From an uncultured Peptococcaceae bacterium (GTDB lineage: Bacteria; Bacillota; Peptococcia; Peptococcales; Peptococcaceae): a stretch of 26,661 nucleotides of DNA. Position numbers and translations under genes: made by a program. The notes beneath the pieces were generated by a model. That model saw only the letters and a program-made list of their open reading frames with translations. It was not told where the DNA came from and did not search any database. The stretch spans positions 1 to 26,661 of the forward strand of contig CAKQDL010000026.1 in NCBI GenBank assembly GCA_934229395.1, in the 5' to 3' direction. Below are positions 8,890 through 17,871 of this stretch, piece by piece (position 1 is the first letter of the stretch; each line of letters begins with the position of its first letter).

Positions 8890-9504
8890 TTATCCTCTCG
8901 CTAAAAATTGCAACGCACGCTTGATGGCACGATCAATTTCTGTTTCTTCTAGTACATCTGTCGATTCATACATAAGCTTGATTTCGTTGGAACGGTAGCC
9001 CAGGGCCATGAGGGTATCGGTCAAATCGTCTTCTATGCTGCTCTTTGCCTTTGTTGTTTTTTTGCCTGTGCTTTCTGACTTATCAATAGGAAGCTCTGGG
9101 AAGAGCTTGTCCACTTTTTCCTTGAGCTCCAAAATAATGCGCGCAGAGGTTTTTTTGCCAATGCCTGGTAGAGAGCTCAATAGTTTTTCGTTTTCTGAAC
9201 GAATGGCCGACAAAACATCCTTTGCTCCGGCCACGCCCAACATTTGCACAGCGCTTTTCGGGCCAATACCAGAAACCCCAATGAGCAAATTAAAGACCTG
9301 CTTATCGAGGGCATTTTCAAAGCCATAGAGACCAATGTCGTTTTCGCGCACGTGCATATAGGTGTAAATACCCACCTCTTGACCTAGATCATAGAGGGTG
9401 GCGCCATCGCGTGGCATCATCACCTCAAAGCCAATGCCACCAACCATGACCGTCACCATTTGCCCGTCGTAATTGGCAATCTTTCCTTCTAAATATCCAA
9501 TCAT
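8890..9504 (-). CDS. ruvA: Holliday junction DNA-binding protein RuvA
   Basis: RuvA is the tetrameric protein that binds the four-way junction and loads RuvB. The product is 204 residues. Domain I starts MIGYLEGKI, an OB fold. Two helix-hairpin-helix motifs follow: GVSGIGPKSA (about 76-85) and SLPGIGKKTSARI (about 111-123). A flexible lysine-rich linker leads to domain III (about 155-204), which contacts RuvB (LMALGYRSNEI). The gene lies 12 bases after ruvC and 1 base before ruvB. Confidence 0.98.
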   Translation of the reverse strand: MIGYLEGKIANYDGQMVTVMVGGIGFEVMMPRDGATLYDLGQEVGIYTYMHVRENDIGLYGFENALDKQVFNLLIGVSGIGPKSAVQMLGVAGAKDVLSAIRSENEKLLSSLPGIGKKTSARIILELKEKVDKLFPELPIDKSESTGKKTTKAKSSIEDDLTDTLMALGYRSNEIKLMYESTDVLEETEIDRAIKRALQFLARG

Positions 9505-9516
9505 ATAAACTCCTTA

Positions 9517-9996
9517 TTATAACAAGCCCATACGGCTATGGGCGTGACAAATAGCAATTGCCAAGGCATCGGCAGCGTCATCTGGCTTTGGCATCTCGTC
9601 GAGCTTCAGAAAACGCTGCACCATATATTGCACCTGCTTTTTTTCGGCACCGCCGTGGCCGACCAGAGCTTTTTTGACCTGCATCGGCGTATATTCCCCA
9701 AGGGGCAAATTTTCTTGAGCCAAGCGCAGGAGCAATACGCCACGCGCCTGACCAACTGTAATAGCCGTGGTGGTGTTGCGTCCAAAATAAAGCTTCTCAA
9801 CGGCCACCTCGTCGGGCCGATACTGCCTGATGATTTTGCCTAAATCGTTGTAGATGACTTCCAAACGATGCTCCATAGCCATTTCGGGCTGAGTGAGAAT
9901 GGTGCCATAGGCAATCGCGCTGATTTTAAAACTTGTTTGACGAATAACGCCGTAGCCGGTTGTTGCTGTTCCCGGATCAAGGCCTAAAATAATCAC
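9517..9996 (-). CDS. ruvC: Crossover junction endodeoxyribonuclease RuvC
   Basis: RuvC cuts Holliday junctions symmetrically. The 159-residue product has an RNase H-like fold with the four expected acidic catalytic residues: Asp7 (GLDPG), Glu67 (AVEKLYF), Asp140 and Asp143 (DDAADALA). The start is a GTG at 9996 with GAGGTGA 4-5 bases before it, and the family N-terminus MIILGLDPG begins exactly there. It follows trkH by 15 bases with no room for a separate promoter, so it probably shares the trk transcript or has a promoter inside trkH. Confidence 0.97.
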   Translation of the reverse strand: MIILGLDPGTATTGYGVIRQTSFKISAIAYGTILTQPEMAMEHRLEVIYNDLGKIIRQYRPDEVAVEKLYFGRNTTTAITVGQARGVLLLRLAQENLPLGEYTPMQVKKALVGHGGAEKKQVQYMVQRFLKLDEMPKPDDAADALAIAICHAHSRMGLL

Positions 9997-10011
9997 TGAT
10001 TCACCTCATTG

Positions 10012-11451
10012 TTAATGCTTGATGTTGGCTGGCATAAACAACACCAAAATTGTGTAAAGCTCCAAACGACCAAAGAGCATCAGCATACAGTAATACGCCT
10101 TCAACGCTTGCGGAATACTTGCAAAGCATTCCGTTGGCCCGTATGCGCCTAAGGATGGCCCATTGTTACAAAGGCAGGTTAAGGATGTTGTGAACGCTTC
10201 TAAAAGCGGCAGCCCCATTGCGGAAGCCACAAAGGTTGAAATAATAATGATGAGCACAAACAAAAACACGTAAATGGCCACATTAATGATAACGCGGTTT
10301 GGTATCACACTGCCATTAATTTTTAGGCTTGTGATCATGCGTGGATGCAGCATATAACGCAGCTCATTTTTGGCTTGGCGGAGCAAAATCAGCACACGCT
10401 GGATTTTTACGCCACCAGCGGTGGAGCCAGCGCAACCGCCAATAAAAATCATCAACAGCACCAAAAGCTGCAAAAATGGCGACCATGTATCGAAATCCAC
10501 CGTGATAAAGGCTGTACTCGAAAAGACGGCAATGACATTAAAGAGCGCCAGGCGTATGGCATCTACAAAACCGTAGGCATATCCTTTGTATAAAACCACC
10601 GCCATAACGGCAGAAAAAACAAGCACCATTTTCACATAAAACTGCCACTCGCTGTTTTTTAAAAGCACGTTAACGTCCTTGGTCCTAAACATACGATAAT
10701 AGAGCGCAAAGCTGGTGCCAGACAAAAACATAAAAATCATCGTCACCCATTGGACGCTCGTTTGAAAGACTAGGATGCCATTGTTTCTTGTTGAATAGCC
10801 ACCTGTTGAAATGGTACTCATGGCATGGTTTACTGCATCAAAAAGACCTACGTCACAAAAAAGCAGGCATACCATGTTGAGGAGGGTCAAAATCACGTAA
10901 ATAGCCCAAAGAATTTTCGCCGAATCACTGCTTCTAGGGCTCAGTTTTTCTTTCACTGGACCTGTGACCTCTGCGTTCATCAGTTGGGTGCTACCAACGC
11001 TCGACAGCATGGCCACAAAGAGAACGACAATACCCATGCCACCCAGCCATTGGGTCATACTCCGCCACAGCAAAATGCTGCGCGGCAGCTGTTCAATTTC
11101 GGCCAACACGGTGATTCCTGTCGCAGTAAAGCCTGACAGGGTTTCAAAAAAAGCATCCAAAAAGGTTGGAAAAAAACCGCTCATATACATCGGCAGCGTG
11201 CCAAAAAATGACGCACAAATCCACGCCAAAATCACCAGCAAATAGCCCTCACGAATACGCAAGAGTCCTTTGTGGTTGCGCCCTATAATACACAACAGCA
11301 TCCCTACAGAAATGGTAAAGAGCATATTAATGGCATAATGCCCACGAATGTGTTCCTGATCATAAATGCTCATCATAAGCGGGCCACCCATAGAGAGCCC
11401 CACCAAGATGATTAGTTTCCCTAAAAGAGAAACAATGGTTTTGTTAATCAT
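10012..11451 (-). CDS. trkH: Potassium uptake protein TrkH, with an altered third filter loop
   Basis: TrkH is the ion-conducting membrane subunit of the Trk potassium uptake system, gated by the cytoplasmic ring protein TrkA. The product is 479 residues and strongly hydrophobic throughout. Like other TrkH/KtrB/HKT proteins it has four pore-loop repeats: TATG (Gly112), STGG (Gly217), SSTAF (Ala314) and NNGPSLG (Gly431). Each loop normally supplies a filter glycine. In the third loop an alanine (codon GCC at 10510-10512) stands where family members have glycine in STTGF-like motifs, so permeation may differ. The gene starts 9 bases after trkA with a weak GAGG ribosome binding site, so it depends on trkA. 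A related KtrB-type name is possible, but the length and the trkA partner favour TrkH. Confidence 0.93.
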   Translation of the reverse strand: MINKTIVSLLGKLIILVGLSMGGPLMMSIYDQEHIRGHYAINMLFTISVGMLLCIIGRNHKGLLRIREGYLLVILAWICASFFGTLPMYMSGFFPTFLDAFFETLSGFTATGITVLAEIEQLPRSILLWRSMTQWLGGMGIVVLFVAMLSSVGSTQLMNAEVTGPVKEKLSPRSSDSAKILWAIYVILTLLNMVCLLFCDVGLFDAVNHAMSTISTGGYSTRNNGILVFQTSVQWVTMIFMFLSGTSFALYYRMFRTKDVNVLLKNSEWQFYVKMVLVFSAVMAVVLYKGYAYGFVDAIRLALFNVIAVFSSTAFITVDFDTWSPFLQLLVLLMIFIGGCAGSTAGGVKIQRVLILLRQAKNELRYMLHPRMITSLKINGSVIPNRVIINVAIYVFLFVLIIIISTFVASAMGLPLLEAFTTSLTCLCNNGPSLGAYGPTECFASIPQALKAYYCMLMLFGRLELYTILVLFMPANIKH

Positions 11452-11460
11452 AGCTTGCCT

Positions 11461-12801
11461 CTAAACATTAAGAAGTCTTTCTACTTTTCTGATGGATTTT
11501 TGACTGACAAAAATGGTAATACGATCTCCAGGACGGATATCATCCTCACCACTAGGGATAATAATTTCACCCATTCTGTCAATGGAAGAAATAATGGTCC
11601 CTGGTGGAAAGGACATATCCTTGACCTTTTTGCCACATATTTTTCGGTGTTCTTCGCCTACAATAAGATCAATAACCTCTGCATTGCCTGATGCTATCAA
11701 GGTCAGGGATTCCAGCTTGCCCTTACGCACAAATTTTAAGATGGCCTCACGCGTCAAAACTTGCGGGTTAACCGCCACATCAATACCAACCGATTGAATG
11801 AGTGGCATATAATCAGAACGTCTTATTTGGGTGATGGTCTGTTTGGCCTCCAAGCGCGTGCCCAAAAGACACGCTAAGATATTGAGCTTATCATCGTCTG
11901 TGGAGGCCACAAGAATATCTGTATTACTGATGCCTTCATCAATCAAAATATCAGCATCACTCGCATCGCCATTGAGAATAATCGTTGTGTCGAGCTGAGC
12001 CGACAAAAATTCGCAGCGTCTTAAACTGTTCTCGATGATTTTCACCTGCACGTCCATTGGCTCTAGCAGCTTGGCAAGATAGTAACCCAAACGGCCACCG
12101 CCCAAAATCATCACATTTTCTACAACCTTACGTCTAAACCCAAGGGAGCGCTCCACATCCTCCATATGTCCAGTCTTGGCCATAAGATAAATGTAATCAC
12201 CTTGATAAATGATTTCATTACCATTTGGAATGATAAAATCGCTGCCACGAGAAATGGCCGTAATCAGGTACGGATGCACCTTGACCAAATCCTTCAAAGC
12301 TCTACCTATCAAGAAACTGTTTTCATCCACCAAAAGTTCTACCATCATCAGCTTGCGGCCATCGAAGTAGTAGATGTCTTTGGCCTCTGGCACCTTGATA
12401 TAATTAGAAATGGTTTCTGCCGTAACCTGCTCAGGGTTGATAAACATATCCACCTCGGGCAAACGTGTTTTCAAGGTTTCTATGTCGTTGGCATAAACAA
12501 TATCGCGCAACCTGGCCACTGTACGCTTGGCACCAGCTTTTTTTGCAAAAGTCGCTGCCAACATATTAATTTCGTCTGAGTCTGTAACAGCAATGGCCAA
12601 ATCTGTCTGATCCATGCCGATGGCCTTTTGCAATTTTGGACTCGCGCCATTGCCATTGACCACCTGCACATCCAGCTTTTCGTTAATAATATTTCCACGA
12701 TCAATATCCGGTTCCACGACAATCACGTCGTGCTCTTCAGAAGAAAGCATACGCGCAAGGCTATAGCCTACCTTGCCAGCGCCAATAATAACAACTTTCA
12801 T
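11461..12801 (-). CDS. trkA: Trk system potassium uptake regulator TrkA
   Basis: TrkA is the cytoplasmic ring protein that binds nucleotides and gates TrkH. The product is 446 residues with the classical duplicated layout. A first Rossmann RCK-N domain has GAGKVG (7-12) and Glu30 at the end of the second strand. An RCK-C domain follows, then a second RCK-N with GGGRLG (234-239) and a second RCK-C domain at the end. The start is ATG 12801, where the GGAGAGG upstream is spaced 6 bases. An ATG five codons earlier lies upstream of that site. It is the first gene after a terminator and a promoter (12838-12866), so it heads the operon trkA-trkH-ruvCAB-queA-tgt-yajC. Confidence 0.95.
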   Translation of the reverse strand: MKVVIIGAGKVGYSLARMLSSEEHDVIVVEPDIDRGNIINEKLDVQVVNGNGASPKLQKAIGMDQTDLAIAVTDSDEINMLAATFAKKAGAKRTVARLRDIVYANDIETLKTRLPEVDMFINPEQVTAETISNYIKVPEAKDIYYFDGRKLMMVELLVDENSFLIGRALKDLVKVHPYLITAISRGSDFIIPNGNEIIYQGDYIYLMAKTGHMEDVERSLGFRRKVVENVMILGGGRLGYYLAKLLEPMDVQVKIIENSLRRCEFLSAQLDTTIILNGDASDADILIDEGISNTDILVASTDDDKLNILACLLGTRLEAKQTITQIRRSDYMPLIQSVGIDVAVNPQVLTREAILKFVRKGKLESLTLIASGNAEVIDLIVGEEHRKICGKKVKDMSFPPGTIISSIDRMGEIIIPSGEDDIRPGDRITIFVSQKSIRKVERLLNV

Positions 12802-12837
12802 CGTTTTCCTCTCCATTCCATATTCAATCGTCCCTTC

Positions 12838-12866
12838 AGTATAACAAACAACAGCTACATTTTAAA
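12838..12866 (-). promoter_or_regulatory. Promoter of the trkA-led operon
   Basis: Minus strand: TTTAAA (12861-12866), a 17-base spacer and TATACT (12838-12843). It sits between the ysxC terminator and trkA and predicts a leader of about 30 bases. Confidence 0.6.
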
Positions 12867-12900
12867 GACTCCACCGCAACGGACACTGCGCAAACACCAC

Positions 12901-12935
12901 AAAAAAATGAACCCACGCGCGCATAGGTTCATTTT
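12901..12935 (-). terminator. Terminator after ysxC
   Basis: Minus strand: AAAATGAACC pairs with GGTTCATTTT. The stem extends inward by three or four more pairs (two wobbles) to a CGCG loop and ends in a run of T. The plus-strand reading is also followed by T-rich sequence, so it could act in both directions. Confidence 0.88.
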
Positions 12936-12942
12936 GTGTTTT

Positions 12943-13557
12943 TTATTCTTTGTTCTGGCTATAAGCAGAAATTTTTTCTTCGAGTAAGGCTGTAATTTTA
13001 TCCGCGCCAAAGCCTGTTTCTGAGGAAAAGAGAACGATGCTGTCTTCCTTCGGAAGGCCTAGCGCCTTACGAATCACATTTTCGTGCTTTTGGTACTGCC
13101 CACGCGCAATTTTATCGGCCTTGGTGGCTACAATTTGCACCTTTTTTTCATGGTACACGAGCCACTCGTACATAGAAATATCATCCTTCGTTGGCGGATG
13201 ACGCAGGTCAATGATTTGAAAAACGATGTCACAGCTATCGCGCTTGAGCAAATAATTTTCAATAAAGCGCCCCCATTCTTCGCGGTCCTTTTGGCTGGCC
13301 TTTGCAAAGCCGTAGCCAGGAAGGTCAACAAAATAAAATGGGCTGAGATCTGTGTCTACTTCATAATAATTGAGCTGGCGCGTTTTTCCCGGCTGGGAGC
13401 TGGTACGCGCAAGATTTTTGCGCTTAATGATTCTATTGATAAAGGAGGACTTCCCAACATTAGAACGGCCACACAGCGCAAATTCTGGATAGCCTGTGTC
13501 TGGATATTGTTTTTCAGATACGGCCCCAATTAAAAAACTGCTGTTTTTGACAATCAT
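12943..13557 (-). CDS. ysxC: Ribosome biogenesis GTP-binding protein YsxC/EngB
   Basis: YsxC (also called EngB or YihA) is an essential GTPase for assembly of the large ribosomal subunit. The 204-residue product shows the G motifs: G1 GRSNVGKSS (30-38), G3 DLPG (78-81) in VDLPGYGFA, G4 TKAD (145-148) and a G5-like FSSETGFG. The ATG overlaps the lon stop as ATGA, a common lon-ysxC arrangement that couples the two. It is the last gene of the tig-clp-lon cluster before a strong terminator. Confidence 0.97.
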   Translation of the reverse strand: MIVKNSSFLIGAVSEKQYPDTGYPEFALCGRSNVGKSSFINRIIKRKNLARTSSQPGKTRQLNYYEVDTDLSPFYFVDLPGYGFAKASQKDREEWGRFIENYLLKRDSCDIVFQIIDLRHPPTKDDISMYEWLVYHEKKVQIVATKADKIARGQYQKHENVIRKALGLPKEDSIVLFSSETGFGADKITALLEEKISAYSQNKE

Positions 13558-15902
13558 AGTGACACCTCATTTCTAAACGCGTGCTTCCACACATCACTAA
13601 TGGTCTTTGAAAAATGAATTTCGAGATTGTCCAAGACTTCCTTTGGCACCTCATCCAAATCCTTTTGGCAGTCCTGGGGAATCACAACCACGCGCGCACC
13701 TGCACGATGAGCAGCAGTGACTTTTTCACGGATGCCCCCAACAGGTAGCACCTTTCCGCGCAAGGTGATTTCACCAGTCATGGCCACATCTTGGCGAAGC
13801 GGTGATTCTATCATCATAGAAAGCAGCGCCGTTGTAAGGGTAACACCAGCCGATGGCCCTTCCTTTGGCACAGCCCCTGCCGGCACGTGAATATGAATGT
13901 CGTGGGTATTCACATAATCCTCGGCAATACCGAGCTTCTCGCCAATGCTTCTAAGGTAGCTCAAGGAAATTTTGGCAGATTCCTTCATAACATCACCCAA
14001 TTGACCTGTAATAACAAGGTTGCCCTTGCCAGGCATGGCTTGACACTCCACTTGGAGAATTTCGCCACCAACTGGCGTCCATGCAAGACCAACAGCCACG
14101 CCGACTTGGTCCTCTTCCTCTGCGGCTAGGTGGTCGATGAGGGTTTTCCCTAAGAAATCCTTCACATTGGCCTTGGTCACGCGCAAGCCCTTTGCGCTTT
14201 CGCCAAGGAGCATATTTTTCGCCTGCTTGCGGCAAATGGATTCAATTTTTCGGCCCAACTCACGCACACCAGATTCGCGCGTATAGTGCACAATGATTTC
14301 CTTCAAGGCACCGTCTGTGAATGAAATATCATCCTTTTCCAAGCCTGTTGCCTTGATGGCCTTTTGAACGAGATATTTTTTTGCAATTTGCAGCTTTTCA
14401 TACTCGGTGTAACTGCTCATTTCAATGATTTCCATGCGGTCGCGCAATGGCCCTGGGATGCCACTCAAATCGTTGGCCGTTGTAATAAAGAAGACCTTCG
14501 ACAAATCGTAAGGCACTTCCAAATAATGGTCGCTAAAAGCATCGTTTTGTTCTGGATCGAGGGCCTCTAGGAGGGCACCAGATGGATCACCCTTAAAATC
14601 TCTTGTGAGCTTGTCAATTTCATCCAAAAGGAAAACCGGATTGCTGTTGCCGATATCGCTGATACCTTGAATGATACGTCCCGGAATGGCACCAACATAG
14701 GTGCGTCTGTGTCCACGAATTTCGGCCACATCCTGCACGCCACCTAAGGCAGCGCGGATATAGCTTCTGTCTAGGGCACGCGCAATGGATTGAGCCAAAG
14801 AGGTTTTACCAATCCCTGGAGGGCCCACAAGGCAAAGAATGGTCCCGGCAGAGCCTTTTTTCATCATTTGTACAGAAAGGAATTCCAGCACACGTTCCTT
14901 GACCTTTTCGATGCCATAATGGTCCTCTTCGAGGATTTTTCTGGCTTCGCGCAAATCCTCGTTGGTTTCCTTGTAAATGCCCCAAGGCAGGCCAACCAAA
15001 AATTCGAGGTAATTTTGAATATTGCCATATTCTGGTGACATCGGCATGGAAATGCGCATGCGGCGCAGCTCCTTGCGCGCGCGTTCCTTCACATCCTCAG
15101 GCATGAGAGAATTTTCGATTTTTTCCTTAATTTCCTCAAGCTGTGCATCGCGCTCTTCATCCTCGCCTAGCTCTTTGTGAATGGCTTTGATTTTTTCTCT
15201 TAGGTAATATTCCTTTTGGGATTTATCAATGGCATTCTTCACCTTTTGATTAATCTCAAATTCTAGTTCAATGATTTTGTTTTCCTTGATTAAGAAGGCC
15301 AAAAGCTTTTCAAAGCGTTTATCCACAAAGGCATTAGAAAGAATAGCATAGCGGTCCTCAATTTGGTGCATAACGATTTGCGCCATCAAATCAATCTTAT
15401 TTGCAATGTCCTTTTGGTTGTTGATGTCAGTGAGCTGTTGCGCCGTTAGCTTTTTGGTCATGCGGTTGAATTTATAAAGCTCAGTGTTTAAATCAATGGC
15501 TTTTTTGCGTACCACCTCTTCAGCAGCCTCACTGCTGTAGACATTTTTCACCATCATGCAGCTTACGCTGAGATAGGTGATTTCATCCTCCACACGAAGA
15601 ATTTGCACGCGAGAGAGCACATCACAGGTGATGTTGTAGCCCTTGGTGGTGAGGTTTTCTTCTACCTTTGTGATGCGCGCCAAAGCGCCGACATGGTACA
15701 AATCATCCACATCTGGAAGTTCTGTATCGCCATGAATCTGCGTCACCAAAACAACATAGCCATCGTTTTCCTGGGCCTTTTCTACAGCATTTTTTGAAAT
15801 CTCACGGCCAATATCTAGCGTCACACTACTAGATGGAATGACCACAAGCTCTCTGAGCGGAATCATGGGACAAATCATTGTTTTTGCTTGTTCTTCACTC
15901 AT
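13554..15902 (-). CDS. lon: ATP-dependent protease Lon (LonA)
   Basis: LonA is a cytosolic hexameric protease that unfolds and degrades damaged and regulatory proteins. The product is 782 residues from ATG 15902, which has AAAGGACG upstream; an open frame to 15962 runs through a hairpin and is not used. The layout is a LON substrate-binding domain (about 10-195), a coiled-coil region to about 300, an AAA+ domain with Walker A GPPGIGKTS (360-368) and Walker B VFLLDEID (423-430), and a protease domain with Ser684 in EGPSAGV and Lys727, the Ser-Lys dyad. The start lies only 20 bases after the T-tract of the clpX terminator, leaving no space for a promoter. Expression therefore needs read-through or a promoter inside clpX. 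I saw no CtsR or CIRCE operator. Confidence 0.98.
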   Translation of the reverse strand: MSEEQAKTMICPMIPLRELVVIPSSSVTLDIGREISKNAVEKAQENDGYVVLVTQIHGDTELPDVDDLYHVGALARITKVEENLTTKGYNITCDVLSRVQILRVEDEITYLSVSCMMVKNVYSSEAAEEVVRKKAIDLNTELYKFNRMTKKLTAQQLTDINNQKDIANKIDLMAQIVMHQIEDRYAILSNAFVDKRFEKLLAFLIKENKIIELEFEINQKVKNAIDKSQKEYYLREKIKAIHKELGEDEERDAQLEEIKEKIENSLMPEDVKERARKELRRMRISMPMSPEYGNIQNYLEFLVGLPWGIYKETNEDLREARKILEEDHYGIEKVKERVLEFLSVQMMKKGSAGTILCLVGPPGIGKTSLAQSIARALDRSYIRAALGGVQDVAEIRGHRRTYVGAIPGRIIQGISDIGNSNPVFLLDEIDKLTRDFKGDPSGALLEALDPEQNDAFSDHYLEVPYDLSKVFFITTANDLSGIPGPLRDRMEIIEMSSYTEYEKLQIAKKYLVQKAIKATGLEKDDISFTDGALKEIIVHYTRESGVRELGRKIESICRKQAKNMLLGESAKGLRVTKANVKDFLGKTLIDHLAAEEEDQVGVAVGLAWTPVGGEILQVECQAMPGKGNLVITGQLGDVMKESAKISLSYLRSIGEKLGIAEDYVNTHDIHIHVPAGAVPKEGPSAGVTLTTALLSMMIESPLRQDVAMTGEITLRGKVLPVGGIREKVTAAHRAGARVVVIPQDCQKDLDEVPKEVLDNLEIHFSKTISDVWKHAFRNEVSL

Positions 15903-15922
15903 TGCTTCACGTCCTTTATTCC

Positions 15923-15958
15923 AAAAAAGGCTTTGCAAAGTGACCCTTGCAAAGCCTT
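15923..15958 (-). terminator. Terminator-like hairpin between clpX and lon
   Basis: Minus strand: a perfect 12-bp stem (AAGGCTTTGCAA with its complement), 8-base loop and six T, 10 bases after the clpX stop. It should stop most transcripts before lon, or act as a processing or stability element at the clpX 3' end. Confidence 0.88.
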
Positions 15959-15968
15959 CCAATGTTTC

Positions 15969-17213
15969 TTATTTAACTTCCAATTCAGGCTCCGCATTGC
16001 CCAAAATAGCACCTCTGGTAATGCGAACCTCTTCAATATCCTCTCTGCTAGGAATGTCGTACATAATATTCATCATGACGTTTTCCAAAATGGCGCGCAA
16101 ACCTCTGGCGCCAGTTTTTCTCTTGAGGGCTTCTTCAGCCACAGCATCAAGAGCGTCATCGGTGAATGTAAGCTTAACATGATCCATATCAAAGAGCTTT
16201 TCATATTGTTTTACAAGCGCATTCTTTGGTTCAACCAAAACGCGAACCAAGTCATCCTTGCCGAGCTCATCAAGGGTCACCAAATATGGCACACGACCAA
16301 TAAACTCAGGAATAAGACCAAACTTTAGTAAATCTTCTGGTTCAATCTTTTTAGCATCTTCAGCGCTCTTTTGCTTTTCTTCGAGAGATGGCTCATCCGT
16401 GACAAAGCCCAAGCTTCCCTTGCCCGTGCGACGTTCGATGATGGTATCAATACCATCAAAGGCACCACCTAGGATAAAGAGAATGTTGGTGGTATCAAGC
16501 TGAATAAATTCTTGATGTGGATGCTTTCTGCCACCTTGTGGTGGAATGTTGGCAACGGTCCCTTCGATAATTTTCAAAAGGGCTTGCTGCACGCCTTCGC
16601 CAGATACATCGCGGGTAATGGATGGATTGTCGCTCTTGCGCGCAATCTTATCAATTTCGTCAATGTAAATGATGCCTCGGCTTGCCGCATCCATATCAAA
16701 ATCAGCAGCCTGAATGAGCTTTAAGAGAATGTTTTCAACGTCTTCGCCTACATAGCCCGCTTCTGTTAGGGAAGTAGCATCTGCAATGGCAAATGGTACG
16801 TTGAGCACACGTGCCATGGTTTGAGCAAGAAGGGTCTTACCGCTACCAGTTGGCCCAATAAGGCAAATGTTGGTTTTTTGCAGCTCAACATCGTCAGCCT
16901 TATCTCTGTCAATAGAATTGATGCGCTTGTAGTGGTTGTACACAGCCACAGAAAGGGCTTTTTTTGCTTCATCCTGGCCAATGACATAATCGTCAAGCAC
17001 AGCCTTGATTTCTGCAGGCTTTAGCACCTTTTGCACGCTGTAGTCGCCTTTTGCAGCAGCACCAAATTCTTCTTCAAGAATATCATTGCAAATTCTTACG
17101 CACTCGTCGCAAATATAAACGCCTTGGCCGACAATAAGCTTACCTACTTCGTCCTGTCTTTTGCCGCAGAAGGAACAACGGAGTTCATTTTCTGGATTAT
17201 CAGTTTTGCTCAT
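15969..17213 (-). CDS. clpX: ATP-dependent Clp protease ATP-binding subunit ClpX
   Basis: ClpX is the hexameric AAA+ unfoldase that feeds proteins to ClpP. The product is 414 residues if the second of two tandem ATGs is used; GGAG is 6 bases from it and only 3 from the first (17216). The N-terminal zinc domain has Cys13, Cys16, Cys35 and Cys38. Walker A is GPTGSGKT (120-127) and Walker B IIYIDEID (181-188). The pore motif GYVGED, the ClpP-docking tripeptide LGF (in GKGSLGF), and the sensor-2 region KRKTGARGLR are all present. It follows clpP by 17 bases and ends at a strong hairpin. Confidence 0.98.
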   Translation of the reverse strand: MSKTDNPENELRCSFCGKRQDEVGKLIVGQGVYICDECVRICNDILEEEFGAAAKGDYSVQKVLKPAEIKAVLDDYVIGQDEAKKALSVAVYNHYKRINSIDRDKADDVELQKTNICLIGPTGSGKTLLAQTMARVLNVPFAIADATSLTEAGYVGEDVENILLKLIQAADFDMDAASRGIIYIDEIDKIARKSDNPSITRDVSGEGVQQALLKIIEGTVANIPPQGGRKHPHQEFIQLDTTNILFILGGAFDGIDTIIERRTGKGSLGFVTDEPSLEEKQKSAEDAKKIEPEDLLKFGLIPEFIGRVPYLVTLDELGKDDLVRVLVEPKNALVKQYEKLFDMDHVKLTFTDDALDAVAEEALKRKTGARGLRAILENVMMNIMYDIPSREDIEEVRITRGAILGNAEPELEVK

Positions 17214-17230
17214 CATACACTCCTATCTGC

Positions 17231-17815
17231 TCAGTGACGTTCAATAACCTTGTCAATGAGGCCATATTCCATGGCATCCTTGGCTTCCATGAAATAATCG
17301 CGTTCTGTATCCACACTTACCTTTTCAAGGCTTTGGCCAGTGCGTTCAGAGAGAATACGATTCATCTTTTCTTTGATTTCGATGATGCGCTTTGCATGAA
17401 TAGCAATGTCCGTTGCTTGACCTTGCGCGCCACCCAAAGGTTGGTGAATCATAATTTCACTGTTTGGCAAAGCATAGCGCTTGCCTTTTTCACCAGCAGC
17501 GAGCAAAAATGCCCCCATGCTGGCAGCCATGCCTACACAAAACGTGCAAACATCAGGCTTTACATATTGCATGGTATCAAAAATAGCCATCCCGGCGGTT
17601 ACAGAACCGCCGGGACTATTGATGTACATAAAAATGTCTTTTTTAGGATCGTCAGCTTCTAAAAACAAAAGCTGTGCAATGATTGCATTTGCAGAATCAT
17701 CGGTGACTTCGCCACCCAAAAAGATGATTCTATCCTTTAGCAATCTGGAGTAAATATCATAGGAGCGTTCTCCTTGGCCTGTTTGTTCAATAACATAAGG
17801 CACCAAATAGCTCAT
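17231..17815 (-). CDS. clpP: ATP-dependent Clp protease proteolytic subunit ClpP
   Basis: ClpP is the tetradecameric serine peptidase barrel that works with ClpX. The 194-residue product has the catalytic triad Ser99 (GMAASMG), His124 (MIHQP) and Asp173, the SPGGSVTAG oxyanion segment, and the normal N-terminus MSYLVPYVIEQT. AAAGGA lies about 10 bases before the ATG. It follows tig by 56 bases with no terminator or clear promoter in the gap, so tig, clpP and clpX are probably co-transcribed, as is common in bacteria. Confidence 0.98.
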   Translation of the reverse strand: MSYLVPYVIEQTGQGERSYDIYSRLLKDRIIFLGGEVTDDSANAIIAQLLFLEADDPKKDIFMYINSPGGSVTAGMAIFDTMQYVKPDVCTFCVGMAASMGAFLLAAGEKGKRYALPNSEIMIHQPLGGAQGQATDIAIHAKRIIEIKEKMNRILSERTGQSLEKVSVDTERDYFMEAKDAMEYGLIDKVIERH

Positions 17816-17871
17816 AATTCAAAATCCTTTCTATGCATTATTTACCAGATCCCATCAAATGAAAACTTAAA

